A stretch of 64,000 nt of DNA from Gammaproteobacteria bacterium (GCA_015709635.1 CP054180.1:2914001-2978000); one strand, 5' to 3'. Positions 36,794 to 46,103 are shown, counted from the first letter of the stretch. Made by a program: numbers and translations. The notes: a model not told the origin generated them from the sequence alone.

Positions 36794-37717
36794 GTGAAAA
36801 CAGCCTACATCTTCCACCCGGATTGTCTCAAACACGATATGGGCGCTTACCATCCAGAGTGTCCGCAGCGCTTAACCGCCATCGAAAACGAACTGAAAGC
36901 CACCAGATTGCTGGCGCAACTGCAACGTTACGAGGCGCCGCTGGCTACCACGGAACAATTGGCGCGCGCGCATACTGCGGATTACATCGAAAGCATCCGG
37001 CAAGCTTCGCCTGCTGCCGGTTTGATGGCATTGGATGCCGATACCGCGATGAATCCCTTTTCGCTGAGCGCGGCACTGCGCGCGGCGGGAGCGGTTGTAC
37101 TGGCGACTGATCTGGTTCTGGCCGGTACGGTGAACAATGCGTTCTGCGCCGTCCGCCCGCCCGGCCATCACGCGGAATCGGATCGTGCCATGGGATTTTG
37201 CCTGTTCAACAATATCGCGGTGGGGGTGGCGCACGCGATTGCGCAGCACAATTTGCACCGAGTCGCCATCCTCGACTTTGATGTGCACCACGGCAACGGC
37301 AGCGAGGAGATTTTTCGTGACAACCCGCACGTCATGCTGTGTTCGACGTTTCAGCATCCCTTCTATCCCTACAGCGGCGCGAACAGCACCACCGAGCGCA
37401 TAATCAACGTGCCGCTGCCGCGCGGCAGCAATGGCGGCGTATTCCGCCAAGCCGTCACCGACCACTGGCTGCCGGCGCTCGACCGCTTCAAACCCGATAT
37501 GATCTTCGTCTCCGCCGGGTTCGACGCGCACCGCGACGACGACATGGCACAACTGCAATTCGAAGACGAAGACTATGTCTGGATCACGCGGCAGATCAAG
37601 GCGATCGCCGCAAAATACTCACACGGCCGCATCGTCTCGGCGCTGGAAGGCGGGTATGAATTGCAATCGCTGGGGCGGTGCGTGGCGGCGCATATTCGGG
37701 TATTGGCAGCGGATTGA
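36794..37717 (+). CDS. Histone-deacetylase-like amidohydrolase
   Basis: Zinc hydrolase of the HDAC/acetoin-utilisation/acetylpolyamine superfamily. 307 residues from GTG 36794 ((M)KTAYIFHPDCLKHDMGAYHPECP). It has the tandem-His segment RPPGHHAESDRAMGFCLFNN, the metal-binding Asp and His in DFDVHHGNGSEE and a late GGYELQSLG. An in-frame TTG at 36773 is the alternative. The substrate is unknown. A 29-bp piece of its 3' end is repeated at 40016-40044. Confidence 0.88.
   Translation: MKTAYIFHPDCLKHDMGAYHPECPQRLTAIENELKATRLLAQLQRYEAPLATTEQLARAHTADYIESIRQASPAAGLMALDADTAMNPFSLSAALRAAGAVVLATDLVLAGTVNNAFCAVRPPGHHAESDRAMGFCLFNNIAVGVAHAIAQHNLHRVAILDFDVHHGNGSEEIFRDNPHVMLCSTFQHPFYPYSGANSTTERIINVPLPRGSNGGVFRQAVTDHWLPALDRFKPDMIFVSAGFDAHRDDDMAQLQFEDEDYVWITRQIKAIAAKYSHGRIVSALEGGYELQSLGRCVAAHIRVLAAD
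37625..37653 (+). repeat. 29-bp direct repeat, left copy
   Basis: The 29 bases from GGCCGCATCGTCTCGG to GGAAGGCGG lie inside the end of the HDAC-like gene and recur exactly at 40016-40044. Sequence on both sides differs. Together the copies bracket the two cytochrome genes. Confidence 0.9.
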
Positions 37718-37970
37718 ACTGCGAAGTCAACCGGTAAATACCGCTGAGATGACGGGTTAGTTGCTCATACGGCCGCATAGCGGTTAACCAGGCTTTCTAT
37801 CCGGTTGTTTGGATTACAGGGAGTGATATACACTGCGATTCTGCACGTCGGCTGCCGGAATGGTTGATAGTTTTACACGCTCGTTCCACAGGACGCTTGG
37901 CGCCAATACGAATGCTCAGGAGAGAATTCTGAAGAATTACCGGTATTTTAATTATTTTTCGTGGATCCAC

Positions 37971-38696
37971 ATGTCAATGAAGTTTTTTACTTTTATCTTG
38001 TTAACGATGATTTCCGGTCTGGCAAGTGCTGTCGAGCCAACATCATCCGGAATACCCGATACCCTGGAAGAGCGGATAAAGCCCTGCATCATCTGCCATA
38101 GAGATGCTGATCTAATAGACCGGGATGCCTATTTCCCGCGTATTGCGGGCAAACCGGCTGGCTATCTCTATAATCAGCTGCGTAATTTTCGTGATGGGCG
38201 GCGCTATTATCAGCCGATGGCCATTTTGCTCGAAAACATGTCGGATGAATACATGCGGGAAATCGCCGAGTATTTTGCTGCCCAGCCTTACGCTCATCTG
38301 GAACCGGTAGTGCCTGCCTTGTCATCTGCTGAAACAAAATCCGTGGAAACACTGATGTATTCTGGCGACCCTGAACGCGATCTTCCGGCCTGCAGCGCTT
38401 GTCATGGCGAAAAGTTGATGGGCCTGCAACCGGCAATTCCCGGCCTGCTGGGCTTGCCGCACGCTTATCTGGCTGCACAGTTCGGCGGCTGGCGCAATGG
38501 CGGGATCATGCGCGGCCAGATACCCGACTGCATGTCGGAAATAGCCAAAAAACTGACGCAGGAAGAAGTCAATGCGCTGGTGCTGTGGCTGCCCGGGCTG
38601 CCGGTATCGGGGCAATCCGCCGGAGCGGACGCGCTTACCCCGGAACTGGCGCAGCGCTGCCGGACTATTTTGTCCGGGAAGGAGATGGCACGATGA
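37971..38696 (+). CDS. Dihaem c-type cytochrome (c553/c4-like)
   Basis: 241 residues from ATG 37971, with a signal peptide (FFTFILLTMISGLASA). Two haem-c sites, CIICH (about residue 42) and CSACH (about residue 144), lie in two similar halves, as in c4-type cytochromes. Each half has the tyrosine/leucine pattern YLYNQLRNFRDGRR / YLAAQFGGWRNGG. It passes electrons, probably to the trihaem protein downstream, whose ATG overlaps its stop in an ATGA. An upstream frame to 37860 lacks a signal sequence at its start and was not used. Confidence 0.87.
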   Translation: MSMKFFTFILLTMISGLASAVEPTSSGIPDTLEERIKPCIICHRDADLIDRDAYFPRIAGKPAGYLYNQLRNFRDGRRYYQPMAILLENMSDEYMREIAEYFAAQPYAHLEPVVPALSSAETKSVETLMYSGDPERDLPACSACHGEKLMGLQPAIPGLLGLPHAYLAAQFGGWRNGGIMRGQIPDCMSEIAKKLTQEEVNALVLWLPGLPVSGQSAGADALTPELAQRCRTILSGKEMAR

Positions 38697-39973
38697 GAAA
38701 TTCGAGCAGAGCAGGGTTTGCGGGCAAATGGCGGATCATCGCTTTTGTTACCGGCGGTTTGCTGTCCCTGGTGCAAATGGCATCGGCTCAGACGCCGGTC
38801 GATTCCGCTGCGGAACAGGTCCGGCGCGGAGAGTATCTTGCCCGGGCAGGCAACTGCATGGGGTGTCATACCACGCGCGGAGGCGAGCCTTATGCGGGCG
38901 GGCGCAAGCTGAATACGCCTTTCGGTCAATTCGTCACACCGAATATCACGCCGGATAACGAAACCGGAATCGGCCGCTGGAACGGCGAGGATTTCTGGCA
39001 AGCACTGCATTATGGCAAGTCAAAGGATGGCCGCTATTTGTACCCGGCTTTTCCGTATACCGAATATACCAAGGTTACCCGGCCGGACGCCGATGCGATC
39101 TTTGCCTATTTGCGTTCGCTGCCGCCCGTCGTACAGACCAATCTGCCGCACAAGATCAGTTCACCATACGATAATCAGTTTCTCCTGTTTCTTTGGCGAA
39201 CCCGATACTTCAAGGAAGGTGTTTATCAGCCGGACAAATCAAAAAGCGACGAGTGGAACCGGGGTAATTATCTGGTTCAGGGGCTCGGGCACTGCACCGC
39301 CTGCCACACCTCCCGTAATGTATGGGGAGCGAGTCAGGACGATAAACTGTCCGGAGGTAAAATCATGGGCACCTACTGGTATGCCCCCTCTTTGGTATCC
39401 CCGCGGGAAGCCGGAGTGAGTGAATGGCCGATCGAGGACATTGTCGAGCTACTGTCCACCGGGATAAACGGCCATGCCGTGACTTCCGGCCCTATGGCAA
39501 CGATTGTCCGGCAAAGTCTGCAGTATCTGTCGGACCATGATTTACGTTCGATGGCGGTTTACCTGCAATCCCTGGGCGAGAAGCAAGATAACGCCAAAAC
39601 ATCTCGAAAAGCCCGGAAAATGCCGGAACAGGTGCGCCAATATCTAGCCCTCGGGGAGCGGATATATAAAGAACACTGCCAGGACTGTCACGGCGAATCG
39701 GGACAAGGCGTACCGGGCATTTACCCCCCGCTGGCGAGAAACCGGAATGTAACCATGAGTTCCCCGCTGAACACCATCCGCAGCGTGCTGTACGGCGGGT
39801 ATCCTCCTGCCACAGCCGGCAATCCGAGACCCTATGGCATGCCGCCCTATCAGCACTTCATTCGCGATCCTGAAATTGCCCAGGTGGTGTCTTACATAAG
39901 GAATGCATGGGGAAATCTTGGCAGCCTGGTAAGTCCGGAAGATGTCGATAACAGCCGGGGAAGCGAATTCTGA
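38693..39973 (+). CDS. Trihaem c-type cytochrome, dehydrogenase-subunit type
   Basis: 426 residues with a signal peptide (IIAFVTGGLLSLVQMASAQ) and three haem-c sites: CMGCH, CTACH and CQDCH. Size, spacing and conserved segments (NITPDNETGIGRW, DADAIFAYLRSLPP, LGHCTACHTSRN) match the cytochrome subunit of quinoprotein or flavoprotein alcohol/gluconate dehydrogenases. No dehydrogenase partner gene is adjacent, so its electron donor is unknown. It is translationally coupled to the dihaem cytochrome; the two form a cassette between 29-bp repeats. Confidence 0.88.
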   Translation: MRNSSRAGFAGKWRIIAFVTGGLLSLVQMASAQTPVDSAAEQVRRGEYLARAGNCMGCHTTRGGEPYAGGRKLNTPFGQFVTPNITPDNETGIGRWNGEDFWQALHYGKSKDGRYLYPAFPYTEYTKVTRPDADAIFAYLRSLPPVVQTNLPHKISSPYDNQFLLFLWRTRYFKEGVYQPDKSKSDEWNRGNYLVQGLGHCTACHTSRNVWGASQDDKLSGGKIMGTYWYAPSLVSPREAGVSEWPIEDIVELLSTGINGHAVTSGPMATIVRQSLQYLSDHDLRSMAVYLQSLGEKQDNAKTSRKARKMPEQVRQYLALGERIYKEHCQDCHGESGQGVPGIYPPLARNRNVTMSSPLNTIRSVLYGGYPPATAGNPRPYGMPPYQHFIRDPEIAQVVSYIRNAWGNLGSLVSPEDVDNSRGSEF

Positions 39974-40015
39974 GTCGCTGCGGTTCTTCTGGAGATTTCT
40001 TAGTTTGGGTTAGCA

Positions 40016-40044
40016 GGCCGCATCGTCTCGGCGCTGGAAGGCGG
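40016..40044 (+). repeat. 29-bp direct repeat, right copy
   Basis: Identical to 37625-37653, located 42 bases after the trihaem cytochrome stop and outside any gene. It is a displaced fragment of HDAC-like coding sequence. Confidence 0.9.
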
Positions 40045-40155
40045 AATAGCTACACCCAGAATCAGGAATCAATCAGGAATCACACTGATGGTTAATGTAC
40101 GCTTGTAGGCGATACCGCAGGTCCAGTCAGTGCAATAAAAAATCACTTTGATCGA

Positions 40156-40923
40156 CTATGAGATGATTTTCTTATCGGATTTTACCCTGCTCAAGTACCC
40201 TGCAAAACCAAAAAATATCAGACTCAATGTAGCAAAAACTTGAATATATACAGAGCACCTTAGAAGAAATATCCAAGATGTTGAATCATTTGAGAGAATG
40301 CAACATTGAGTGAGTGAATCTATAGCACCTGACAGATTGGTGAGTGTACCTACAAATAGTGAAATTAAGACTGGCTCAAATATTGTTAGCATATCGCATG
40401 AAAAAGCAGAATAAAACGCAGAGGAATAAATAAATATTTCAAAATAGCTTCTAATTGCCAACTTCATTCTCGCATGATTATCAAGAGATGATGCACTCTC
40501 AGAAGTGAGTATGTCTTTACTAAAGGCGATCGTAATTTCAAAACTTCTTGATATGTAACGCCACATAACAAATGCCTTAAATAGATCTAATAGCAAATTA
40601 TTTGCTTGAAGAAATAATGTTATGCAAAGCAGAAAGAAGCTGAGAATTAAATTCCAGCAATTGGAAGCTTTAATAAATTTAGCTAATTCTCTCTTGCGGC
40701 GAATCTTTCCATACGGGAACTCTTTTTTAATTAATTCTTTACAATTTCCAGAAACCAATAGACCCGGACTGAGAATGGTAATAGGCCGCCAGATATTAAG
40801 ATAATAATCACTGAAAGGCGGAGAAATTTTTGAAGTGCATTTCATTACCCATTCTCTGAATAAAAGTTCAACGAAAATATAAATCAGAAATGAGAGAAGT
40901 AATGTCGACAGATAGGAATCCAT
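40156..40923 (-). CDS. AT-rich orphan membrane protein
   Basis: 255 residues with about four to five hydrophobic segments (near residues 5-20, 92-118, 165-195 and 225-245) and scattered Cys. No family recognised. Base composition is clearly lower in GC than the genes on both sides (cytochrome cassette, darP, pmbA), and codons such as ATA, AAA and AGA are common, suggesting recent transfer. It lies next to the right 29-bp repeat. No good ribosome site was picked out. Confidence 0.6.
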   Translation of the reverse strand: MDSYLSTLLLSFLIYIFVELLFREWVMKCTSKISPPFSDYYLNIWRPITILSPGLLVSGNCKELIKKEFPYGKIRRKRELAKFIKASNCWNLILSFFLLCITLFLQANNLLLDLFKAFVMWRYISRSFEITIAFSKDILTSESASSLDNHARMKLAIRSYFEIFIYSSAFYSAFSCDMLTIFEPVLISLFVGTLTNLSGAIDSLTQCCILSNDSTSWIFLLRCSVYIQVFATLSLIFFGFAGYLSRVKSDKKIIS

Positions 40924-40986
40924 AAAACCTAGTAGGATTGTAAAAAGGATGACCCTAGAAATCTATTCAAAATTAGTCATGGCACA

Positions 40987-41538
40987 TTATGTGACAACAA
41001 CAATCCCCTGCAACTCCTGGAACAGCAACCGGAAGCTCTTCGGTGGTTTTTCAGCCGCTTTTTCCTTTTGCGCATTGCGGATCAGTAGCCGCAGGCGCTG
41101 CAAGTCGGCTTGCGGGTATTGCTTGGCGAATTCGGTGAGCGCGCGCTCATCGCTTAGTAAGCGTTCGCGCCAGCGTTCCAGTTGATGCAGCCGGGCGGTT
41201 TGGTGTTTGGAGGTTTGTTGCCAGGAATCGAGTTTTTGCTGGATCGGCAGTGCGTCGATTTCGCGCATCAGGCGGCCGATGTATTGCAGTTGCCGCCGGC
41301 GCGCGCCGTGTTTCTGCATCGGCCGGGCAAGCGCGATGGCGTCGACTAAAATTTCCGGCAGATCGAATTCGGCCAGTTTTTTCGCATCCAGTTCCACCAG
41401 CTGCTCGCCGATGGCCTGCAAGGCGTGCATGTCTTTTTTGCGCTGCGTTTTACTTGGTTCGATTTCTTCGTTGTCGTCGTATTCCGGTTCTTTTTGCACG
41501 GTAACCTGTGTAATGCAGTGTGAATAAGCTGTTATCAT
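40987..41538 (-). CDS. darP: Ribosome biogenesis factor DarP (YjgA, DUF615)
   Basis: 183 residues, highly charged, with the pattern PSKTQRKKDMHALQAIGEQLVEL and a C-terminal RLRLLIRNAQKEKAAEKPPKSFRLLFQEL, both characteristic. DarP promotes maturation of the 50S subunit in E. coli. ATG 41538 has GAGGAAG just upstream. Divergent from pmbA, a conserved pairing. Confidence 0.93.
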   Translation of the reverse strand: MITAYSHCITQVTVQKEPEYDDNEEIEPSKTQRKKDMHALQAIGEQLVELDAKKLAEFDLPEILVDAIALARPMQKHGARRRQLQYIGRLMREIDALPIQQKLDSWQQTSKHQTARLHQLERWRERLLSDERALTEFAKQYPQADLQRLRLLIRNAQKEKAAEKPPKSFRLLFQELQGIVVVT

Positions 41539-41586
41539 AGCTTCCTCGTTTGAAATCCGCTTATATTTTCATCCCGATTGCACGAC

Positions 41587-42945
41587 ATGAATAATTTGAC
41601 CGTTTCCGATACCCGATTTTCCTATTCCATCAGCACGCTGCAGCAAATCGCCCGCGATATTCTGCAACATGCTCAAAAAGGCGGCGCCAGCGCCTGCGAA
41701 ACCAATGTTTCCGACGGCTTCGGCCAGACCGTCACAGTGCGGCGGAATGCAGTGGAAACGATCGAATACAATCGCGACAAAGGACTGTCCGTGACGGTGT
41801 ATATCGGGCAAAAGCGTGGCAATGCCAGCACATCGGATTTCTCGCCGCAGGCGATCAGCGACACGGTGGCAGCGGCGCTGTCGATTGCGCGCTATACCGC
41901 GGACGACGATTGCGCCGGACTGGCGGAAGCGGAACTGCTGGCAAAAAGCTATCCCAGCCCGGATTTATATTACCCTTGGCAAATCAGCGTCGAAGAAGCG
42001 ATTGAATTGGCGAAAAGCTGCGAGCAAGCGGCTTTTACGGCGGACAAGCGTATCACCAATTCCGAAGGCGCGACGATTTCCGTCAGCGAATCGCAGTTTA
42101 TTTATGCCAACAGCCTGGGGTTCATGGGCGGCTACCCGTTGTCGCGCCACAGCATCAGTTGCGCCATGATCGCCGAGCAAGGCGACAGCAAACAGCGCGA
42201 TTACTGGTACAGCGTGGCACGCGACGCCGCCGACTTGGAAACGGTGCGAAGCATCGGGGAAAAAGCGGGCAAACGCAGCGCAGCGCGCTTGGGTGCAAGA
42301 AAAATCGATACCCGCGAAGTCCCGGTTCTGTTTGAAGCGCCGATTGCTTCTGGTTTGATCGGGCATTTTGCCAGCGCGGTGAGCGGCGGCAGTTTATACC
42401 GCAAATCCTCTTTCCTGCTGGATAGCATCGGACAGTCGGTTTTTGCGCCGAATATCCAAATTCTGGAACGCCCGCATCTGCACAAAGGATTGGCGAGCGG
42501 CCCGTTTGACGACGACGGCGTCGCCACCGTCGATCGCAATGTAGTGGAAAACGGCGTCGTGCAAGGCTACTTTCTGGGCAGCTATTCCGCACGCAAACTC
42601 GGCATGCGTACCACCGGTAATGCGGGCGGCGCGCACAACCTGATCATGCAAAACGGCGCGGCGATCAGCTTCGATGCTCTGCTGAAACAAATGGGCACCG
42701 GCCTGCTGGTCACCGAATTACTCGGTCATGGCATTAATGCCGTCACCGGCGATTATTCGCGCGGCGCTTCCGGCTTCTGGGTGGAAAACGGCGCCATCAG
42801 CCATCCGGTGGAAGAAATCACCATCGCCGGCAACCTGAAGGATATGTTTCAGGGCATCGCGGCCATCGGCAACGATGTCATAGTGCGCGGATCGAAACAG
42901 TGTGGCTCGGTATTGATCAACCGCATGACAGTCGCGGGCGGTTAA
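41587..42945 (+). CDS. pmbA: TldE/PmbA-family metalloprotease subunit
   Basis: Partner of TldD in the TldD/E protease, which processes small peptides such as microcin B17 and CcdA. 452 residues with the family segments VTVRRNAVETIEYNRDKGLSV, YIGQKRGNAST, the LLVTELLGHGINAVTGDYSRGA motif and IAAIGNDVIVRGS. An in-frame TTG nine bases upstream is less likely as start. tldD is not in the window. Confidence 0.95.
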   Translation: MNNLTVSDTRFSYSISTLQQIARDILQHAQKGGASACETNVSDGFGQTVTVRRNAVETIEYNRDKGLSVTVYIGQKRGNASTSDFSPQAISDTVAAALSIARYTADDDCAGLAEAELLAKSYPSPDLYYPWQISVEEAIELAKSCEQAAFTADKRITNSEGATISVSESQFIYANSLGFMGGYPLSRHSISCAMIAEQGDSKQRDYWYSVARDAADLETVRSIGEKAGKRSAARLGARKIDTREVPVLFEAPIASGLIGHFASAVSGGSLYRKSSFLLDSIGQSVFAPNIQILERPHLHKGLASGPFDDDGVATVDRNVVENGVVQGYFLGSYSARKLGMRTTGNAGGAHNLIMQNGAAISFDALLKQMGTGLLVTELLGHGINAVTGDYSRGASGFWVENGAISHPVEEITIAGNLKDMFQGIAAIGNDVIVRGSKQCGSVLINRMTVAGG

Positions 42946-42978
42946 GGTAGTGTCCGGAAGGTAAAAGGCATTCGCCTG

Positions 42979-43209
42979 TTAGCGTTTTTTCAGCAAAAAA
43001 ACGAACTCCTGCCCGATTTCAGATAACGATAACAACTCATTTCCAGTTTGTTCGGCAAAAACCTGAAAATCGATCACGGAACCCGGATCGGTGGCGACGA
43101 TTTTCAAGATTTGTCCGCTGACCATCCCAGCCAGCGATTGTTTGGTGCGTAAAATGGGCAGCGGGCAATTCAGGCCGCGCGCATCCAGTTCTTTATCTAC
43201 TTTCTGCAT
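42979..43209 (-). CDS. TusA-family sulfur carrier
   Basis: 76 residues with the Cys-Pro-x-Pro motif (ARGLNCPLPILRT, Cys15) and the Gly-rich beta strand of the TusA/YeeD fold. Such proteins carry persulfide sulfur for tRNA thiolation, molybdenum cofactor or sulfur oxidation. No partner gene is adjacent, so the pathway is open. Confidence 0.9.
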   Translation of the reverse strand: MQKVDKELDARGLNCPLPILRTKQSLAGMVSGQILKIVATDPGSVIDFQVFAEQTGNELLSLSEIGQEFVFLLKKR

Positions 43210-43308
43210 TTCTCAGTCGCATCAATTTTTGGCGCAATACTATACTGCCTGTAACGCCAAATTCAAAGCCAATCCGGCAGAATAAAACACGGAATTGAGT
43301 TCGGTTAG

Positions 43309-44004
43309 CTATCGAGATTTCTTGGTGTTTCCTGTTCTTTGCTCGGCGGAGCCATTTCTCCCGGGTTTGCTGGCGCAGTATAAAGAAACGAGACCCACCA
43401 TCGTGCGATAACGCGCCGTTTCTCGAACCGGATCGAACCCGGCATCCGCCATAAAAACCGGCAACAGGCCGAGAATGTGATCGTGAATTTCTTCAAACCA
43501 GCGCATGACACACGAGATCAGCCACATAGCGGCATCGTGCGGTACGCCGAAATCCGCCACATGCAACTCGCCCCCGGGTTTCAGCACACGAAATACTTCC
43601 CGCAACATGTGCTGTTTATCCTGGCGGGTCAAATGATGCAGCATCAAACTGGCAAACACACGATCGAAACTTTCATCCGGATAGGGAAGGCAAGCCGCCG
43701 ACCCTAGTTGCAGAAAGACGGTTGCTCCCGTTTTCCCGGCTTTTTCCTGCGCGATGTGCAATGCCTGGAAATCCATATCCAATCCATAAACGGTGGCATC
43801 TGGCACAGTTTGTTTGATCAGCAGCGTCAGCGTACCGGTACCGCAGCCCGCATCCAAAACAGCCTGGCCCGCCTGGATATGCGCTTGCGCGATCAGCGCT
43901 GCTTTGATTCCAGACTCGGGAAACAGCCACCGCATCATGGGATCGTACCAGCGCGTCAACCAGTGAAAATGAAACGCCGGAATGAAATGTGGCTGCTTTT
44001 TCAT
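43309..44004 (-). CDS. Class I SAM-dependent methyltransferase (UbiE-like)
   Basis: 231 residues with SAM-binding motif I VLDAGCGTGTLTLLIKQ, the acidic loop GLDMDFQALHIA, motif with DRVFASLMLHHL and REVFRVLKPGGELHVADFG. The closest look is to UbiE/Coq5-type C-methyltransferases, but the acceptor is not predictable. The C-terminus is Lys/Arg/Gly rich. Confidence 0.88.
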   Translation of the reverse strand: MKKQPHFIPAFHFHWLTRWYDPMMRWLFPESGIKAALIAQAHIQAGQAVLDAGCGTGTLTLLIKQTVPDATVYGLDMDFQALHIAQEKAGKTGATVFLQLGSAACLPYPDESFDRVFASLMLHHLTRQDKQHMLREVFRVLKPGGELHVADFGVPHDAAMWLISCVMRWFEEIHDHILGLLPVFMADAGFDPVRETARYRTMVGLVSLYCASKPGRNGSAEQRTGNTKKSR

Positions 44005-44077
44005 GCAATAGGAATCATGATCCTTAGATACTCTCGTTAAGCTACCCGGTCAGATTGCGGATGCTAAAAAGTATCAA

Positions 44078-44959
44078 CTACTTCGAGACGAATTCCACTG
44101 TATTAAGGTCGACTTGGATCTTGATTTGGTTATTCACCTGCTCCAAAGCATCGCTCAACCGGCTCTTGATGCGGCCTTCATGCGCCGTATGCACGATAAA
44201 TTTGTCGTCTTCACTCGGTTTTTGCGCAAGAAAATCATCCAGATCCATGCCGGGCTCAAACGCACCGCCTGCCCATTTCAAGGCATCCACGCAACGACGG
44301 AAGATCTTGGGATAAATGAGCGAACCTTGCTCGGGTCCGAGATCATCCAGCGTTGTCACAGAGAATTGGCCTGTTTTGTCGAGCTTCCAGATTCCGCGCC
44401 GGGCGGTTTTGGCTTTTTTATAGGCCGCGATAAGATTTGTCTTGGTCTCCAAAGCAAGACCGCCCGAGTAAAATCCGAGATAAGCTAAACCTGATTCGAC
44501 TGCGTAATAGTTGTAGGTTTTCTTGAGTAATGCTTGCGTCAGTTTTGTTTCGGCGCCGTCCTCTAATCCGGAATCGAGCAGCACAAACGCGATCGGCCTG
44601 CCATGCCCTTCAAAACCGTCGGTCAATATCTCCGCACGTTTTACCCAATGGAAGCCAGCCGGTGCAATATCCCAATCCCATTCTTTGGGATTCTCCCCCA
44701 GCCATTTCAACAAACCGTTCCGGCTTTCTCGGCCATGAGGCTGCGCGGCTCCGCCGTAATGTAACTCGGGTGTATCGATGGCTTGAAAACGAAGCTGGTA
44801 GCTTTCGGTGCCATTGGCTTCGCTCGGTTCCGAATACCGGGGGAGGTCCGAAAACAGGGACATATCATCCGCGATAAAGCGCATACTGTCTCCATCCGGG
44901 GATTGGCGATGCATTACAGCGAGTTGCCCTTTGATCAGTTTGTAATAGCCTAATGACAT
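44078..44959 (-). CDS. Staphylococcal-nuclease-like protein with C-terminal extension
   Basis: 293 residues. The SNase active-site pattern is kept: Arg57, Asp62 and Glu65 in LRFQAIDTPELHYG, and Arg121 in HGRPIAFVLLD, so it is likely an active nuclease. The end of the SNase-like fold shows ARRGIWKLD. About 80 further residues follow that match nothing I know. No signal peptide is visible, so it should be cytoplasmic, unlike most bacterial thermonucleases. Confidence 0.78.
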   Translation of the reverse strand: MSLGYYKLIKGQLAVMHRQSPDGDSMRFIADDMSLFSDLPRYSEPSEANGTESYQLRFQAIDTPELHYGGAAQPHGRESRNGLLKWLGENPKEWDWDIAPAGFHWVKRAEILTDGFEGHGRPIAFVLLDSGLEDGAETKLTQALLKKTYNYYAVESGLAYLGFYSGGLALETKTNLIAAYKKAKTARRGIWKLDKTGQFSVTTLDDLGPEQGSLIYPKIFRRCVDALKWAGGAFEPGMDLDDFLAQKPSEDDKFIVHTAHEGRIKSRLSDALEQVNNQIKIQVDLNTVEFVSK

Positions 44960-45121
44960 TGTTTTCTCCTTATCAGCAGTTTTACAGCGAGTTCGGAATT
45001 ACACGCCCTTTCTATTCGAAGCAAAGGAATCGACGGATCGATTTGACTATTATAATCAGCTTGTTTAAAACCACCAGGAAAATGATCAGCGCGAAAATTG
45101 CCGTACAGGCTGATTACCCGG

Positions 45122-45994
45122 CTAGAAACGCGTTGCAGCGATGCGGGCTGCCATTAAGTTAATACCCAGGCCTGCAATGATTAAAGCGGTAGCCATAACT
45201 TTCCAAGAATGGATGGGCTCACCCAAAACCATTGCCGAACTCGCAAACCCGAACACCGGCACAAGAAGCGAAAACGGAGCTACTGTCGCAGCCGGATAAT
45301 GACTCATTAACCAGTTCCACGCCGCAAAGCCCAGCAGGGTAACCGGATACGCATTGTAGCTAATGGCGGCGGCAGAGCGCCAGGTGAGCCCGGATAAGCC
45401 TTCGAGATCCCAGAAGTATTGTTCAAAGATGAACGACACCAGCAAAAGGGGTGGCCATGCTACGAAACTTCCCCAAATAACCAGCGCCAGCATATCGATT
45501 TTGCCAAGCCGTTTGACAATCAGATTGCCCGCGCCCCACGACGCCGCTGCTGCAATGATCAGGCCCATGCCCAACGCTGAGATATCACCGCCCAGATTGG
45601 CTGCGACCAGCCCGATACCGGAGAATGAAATAATCGCCCCGGCGATCTGCCAAACAGATGGCTTTTCATGCAAAAACACGACCGCCAGTAAAATGGTAAA
45701 AAATACCTGAACTTGCAGCAGCAACGAAGCGAGACCCGCTGTTGCTCCCGCAGCCATGCCAAAAAATAGCAACGTGAACTGCAGCGCGAACATGACAAAC
45801 CCAAAAGCCGCCACTTGCCGGAAAGCGATATTAGGCCGCCGGATGAAAAAGACCGCCGGGAACGCCGCAAAAAAGAACCGCAACGCGCACAGCAGAATCG
45901 GCGGCAACTCATCAAGCCCTGCCTTGATCATGACGAAATTGAATCCCCAGATCACCGCCACCGCGATGGCCAGTGCAATGTGCTGCAGGTGCAT
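45122..45994 (-). CDS. EamA/DMT-family transporter
   Basis: 290 residues with ten hydrophobic helices arranged as two EamA repeats (first half starting ALAIAVAVIWGFNFVMIKAG, second around LGMGLIIAAAASWGAGNLIVKR). Family members export amino acids or other metabolites. The substrate is not predictable; the second-half motif resembles YdcZ/RhaT-type and O-acetylserine exporters. Confidence 0.9.
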   Translation of the reverse strand: MHLQHIALAIAVAVIWGFNFVMIKAGLDELPPILLCALRFFFAAFPAVFFIRRPNIAFRQVAAFGFVMFALQFTLLFFGMAAGATAGLASLLLQVQVFFTILLAVVFLHEKPSVWQIAGAIISFSGIGLVAANLGGDISALGMGLIIAAAASWGAGNLIVKRLGKIDMLALVIWGSFVAWPPLLLVSFIFEQYFWDLEGLSGLTWRSAAAISYNAYPVTLLGFAAWNWLMSHYPAATVAPFSLLVPVFGFASSAMVLGEPIHSWKVMATALIIAGLGINLMAARIAATRF

Positions 45995-46103
45995 TATTTT
46001 CTGTACTTAGAGTAAGTTAAATTCCCGGAATCATAAGTCATCATGGTATCCGGCGTATTTGATAAGAATACTTGAAATCTCAATAGATTCCATTACAAGA
46101 ATA

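Noticed and set aside
36872..37558. 228-codon minus-strand frame opposite the HDAC-like gene
   Set aside because: Shadow of a GC-rich gene; the plus-strand product has clear HDAC-family motifs.
38399..38692. 98-codon upstream extension of the trihaem cytochrome
   Set aside because: Lies within the dihaem cytochrome gene; the signal peptide begins at ATG 38693, which overlaps the preceding stop.
41091..41527. Plus-strand Cys- and Ser-rich frame opposite darP
   Set aside because: Shadow of a highly charged gene on the other strand.
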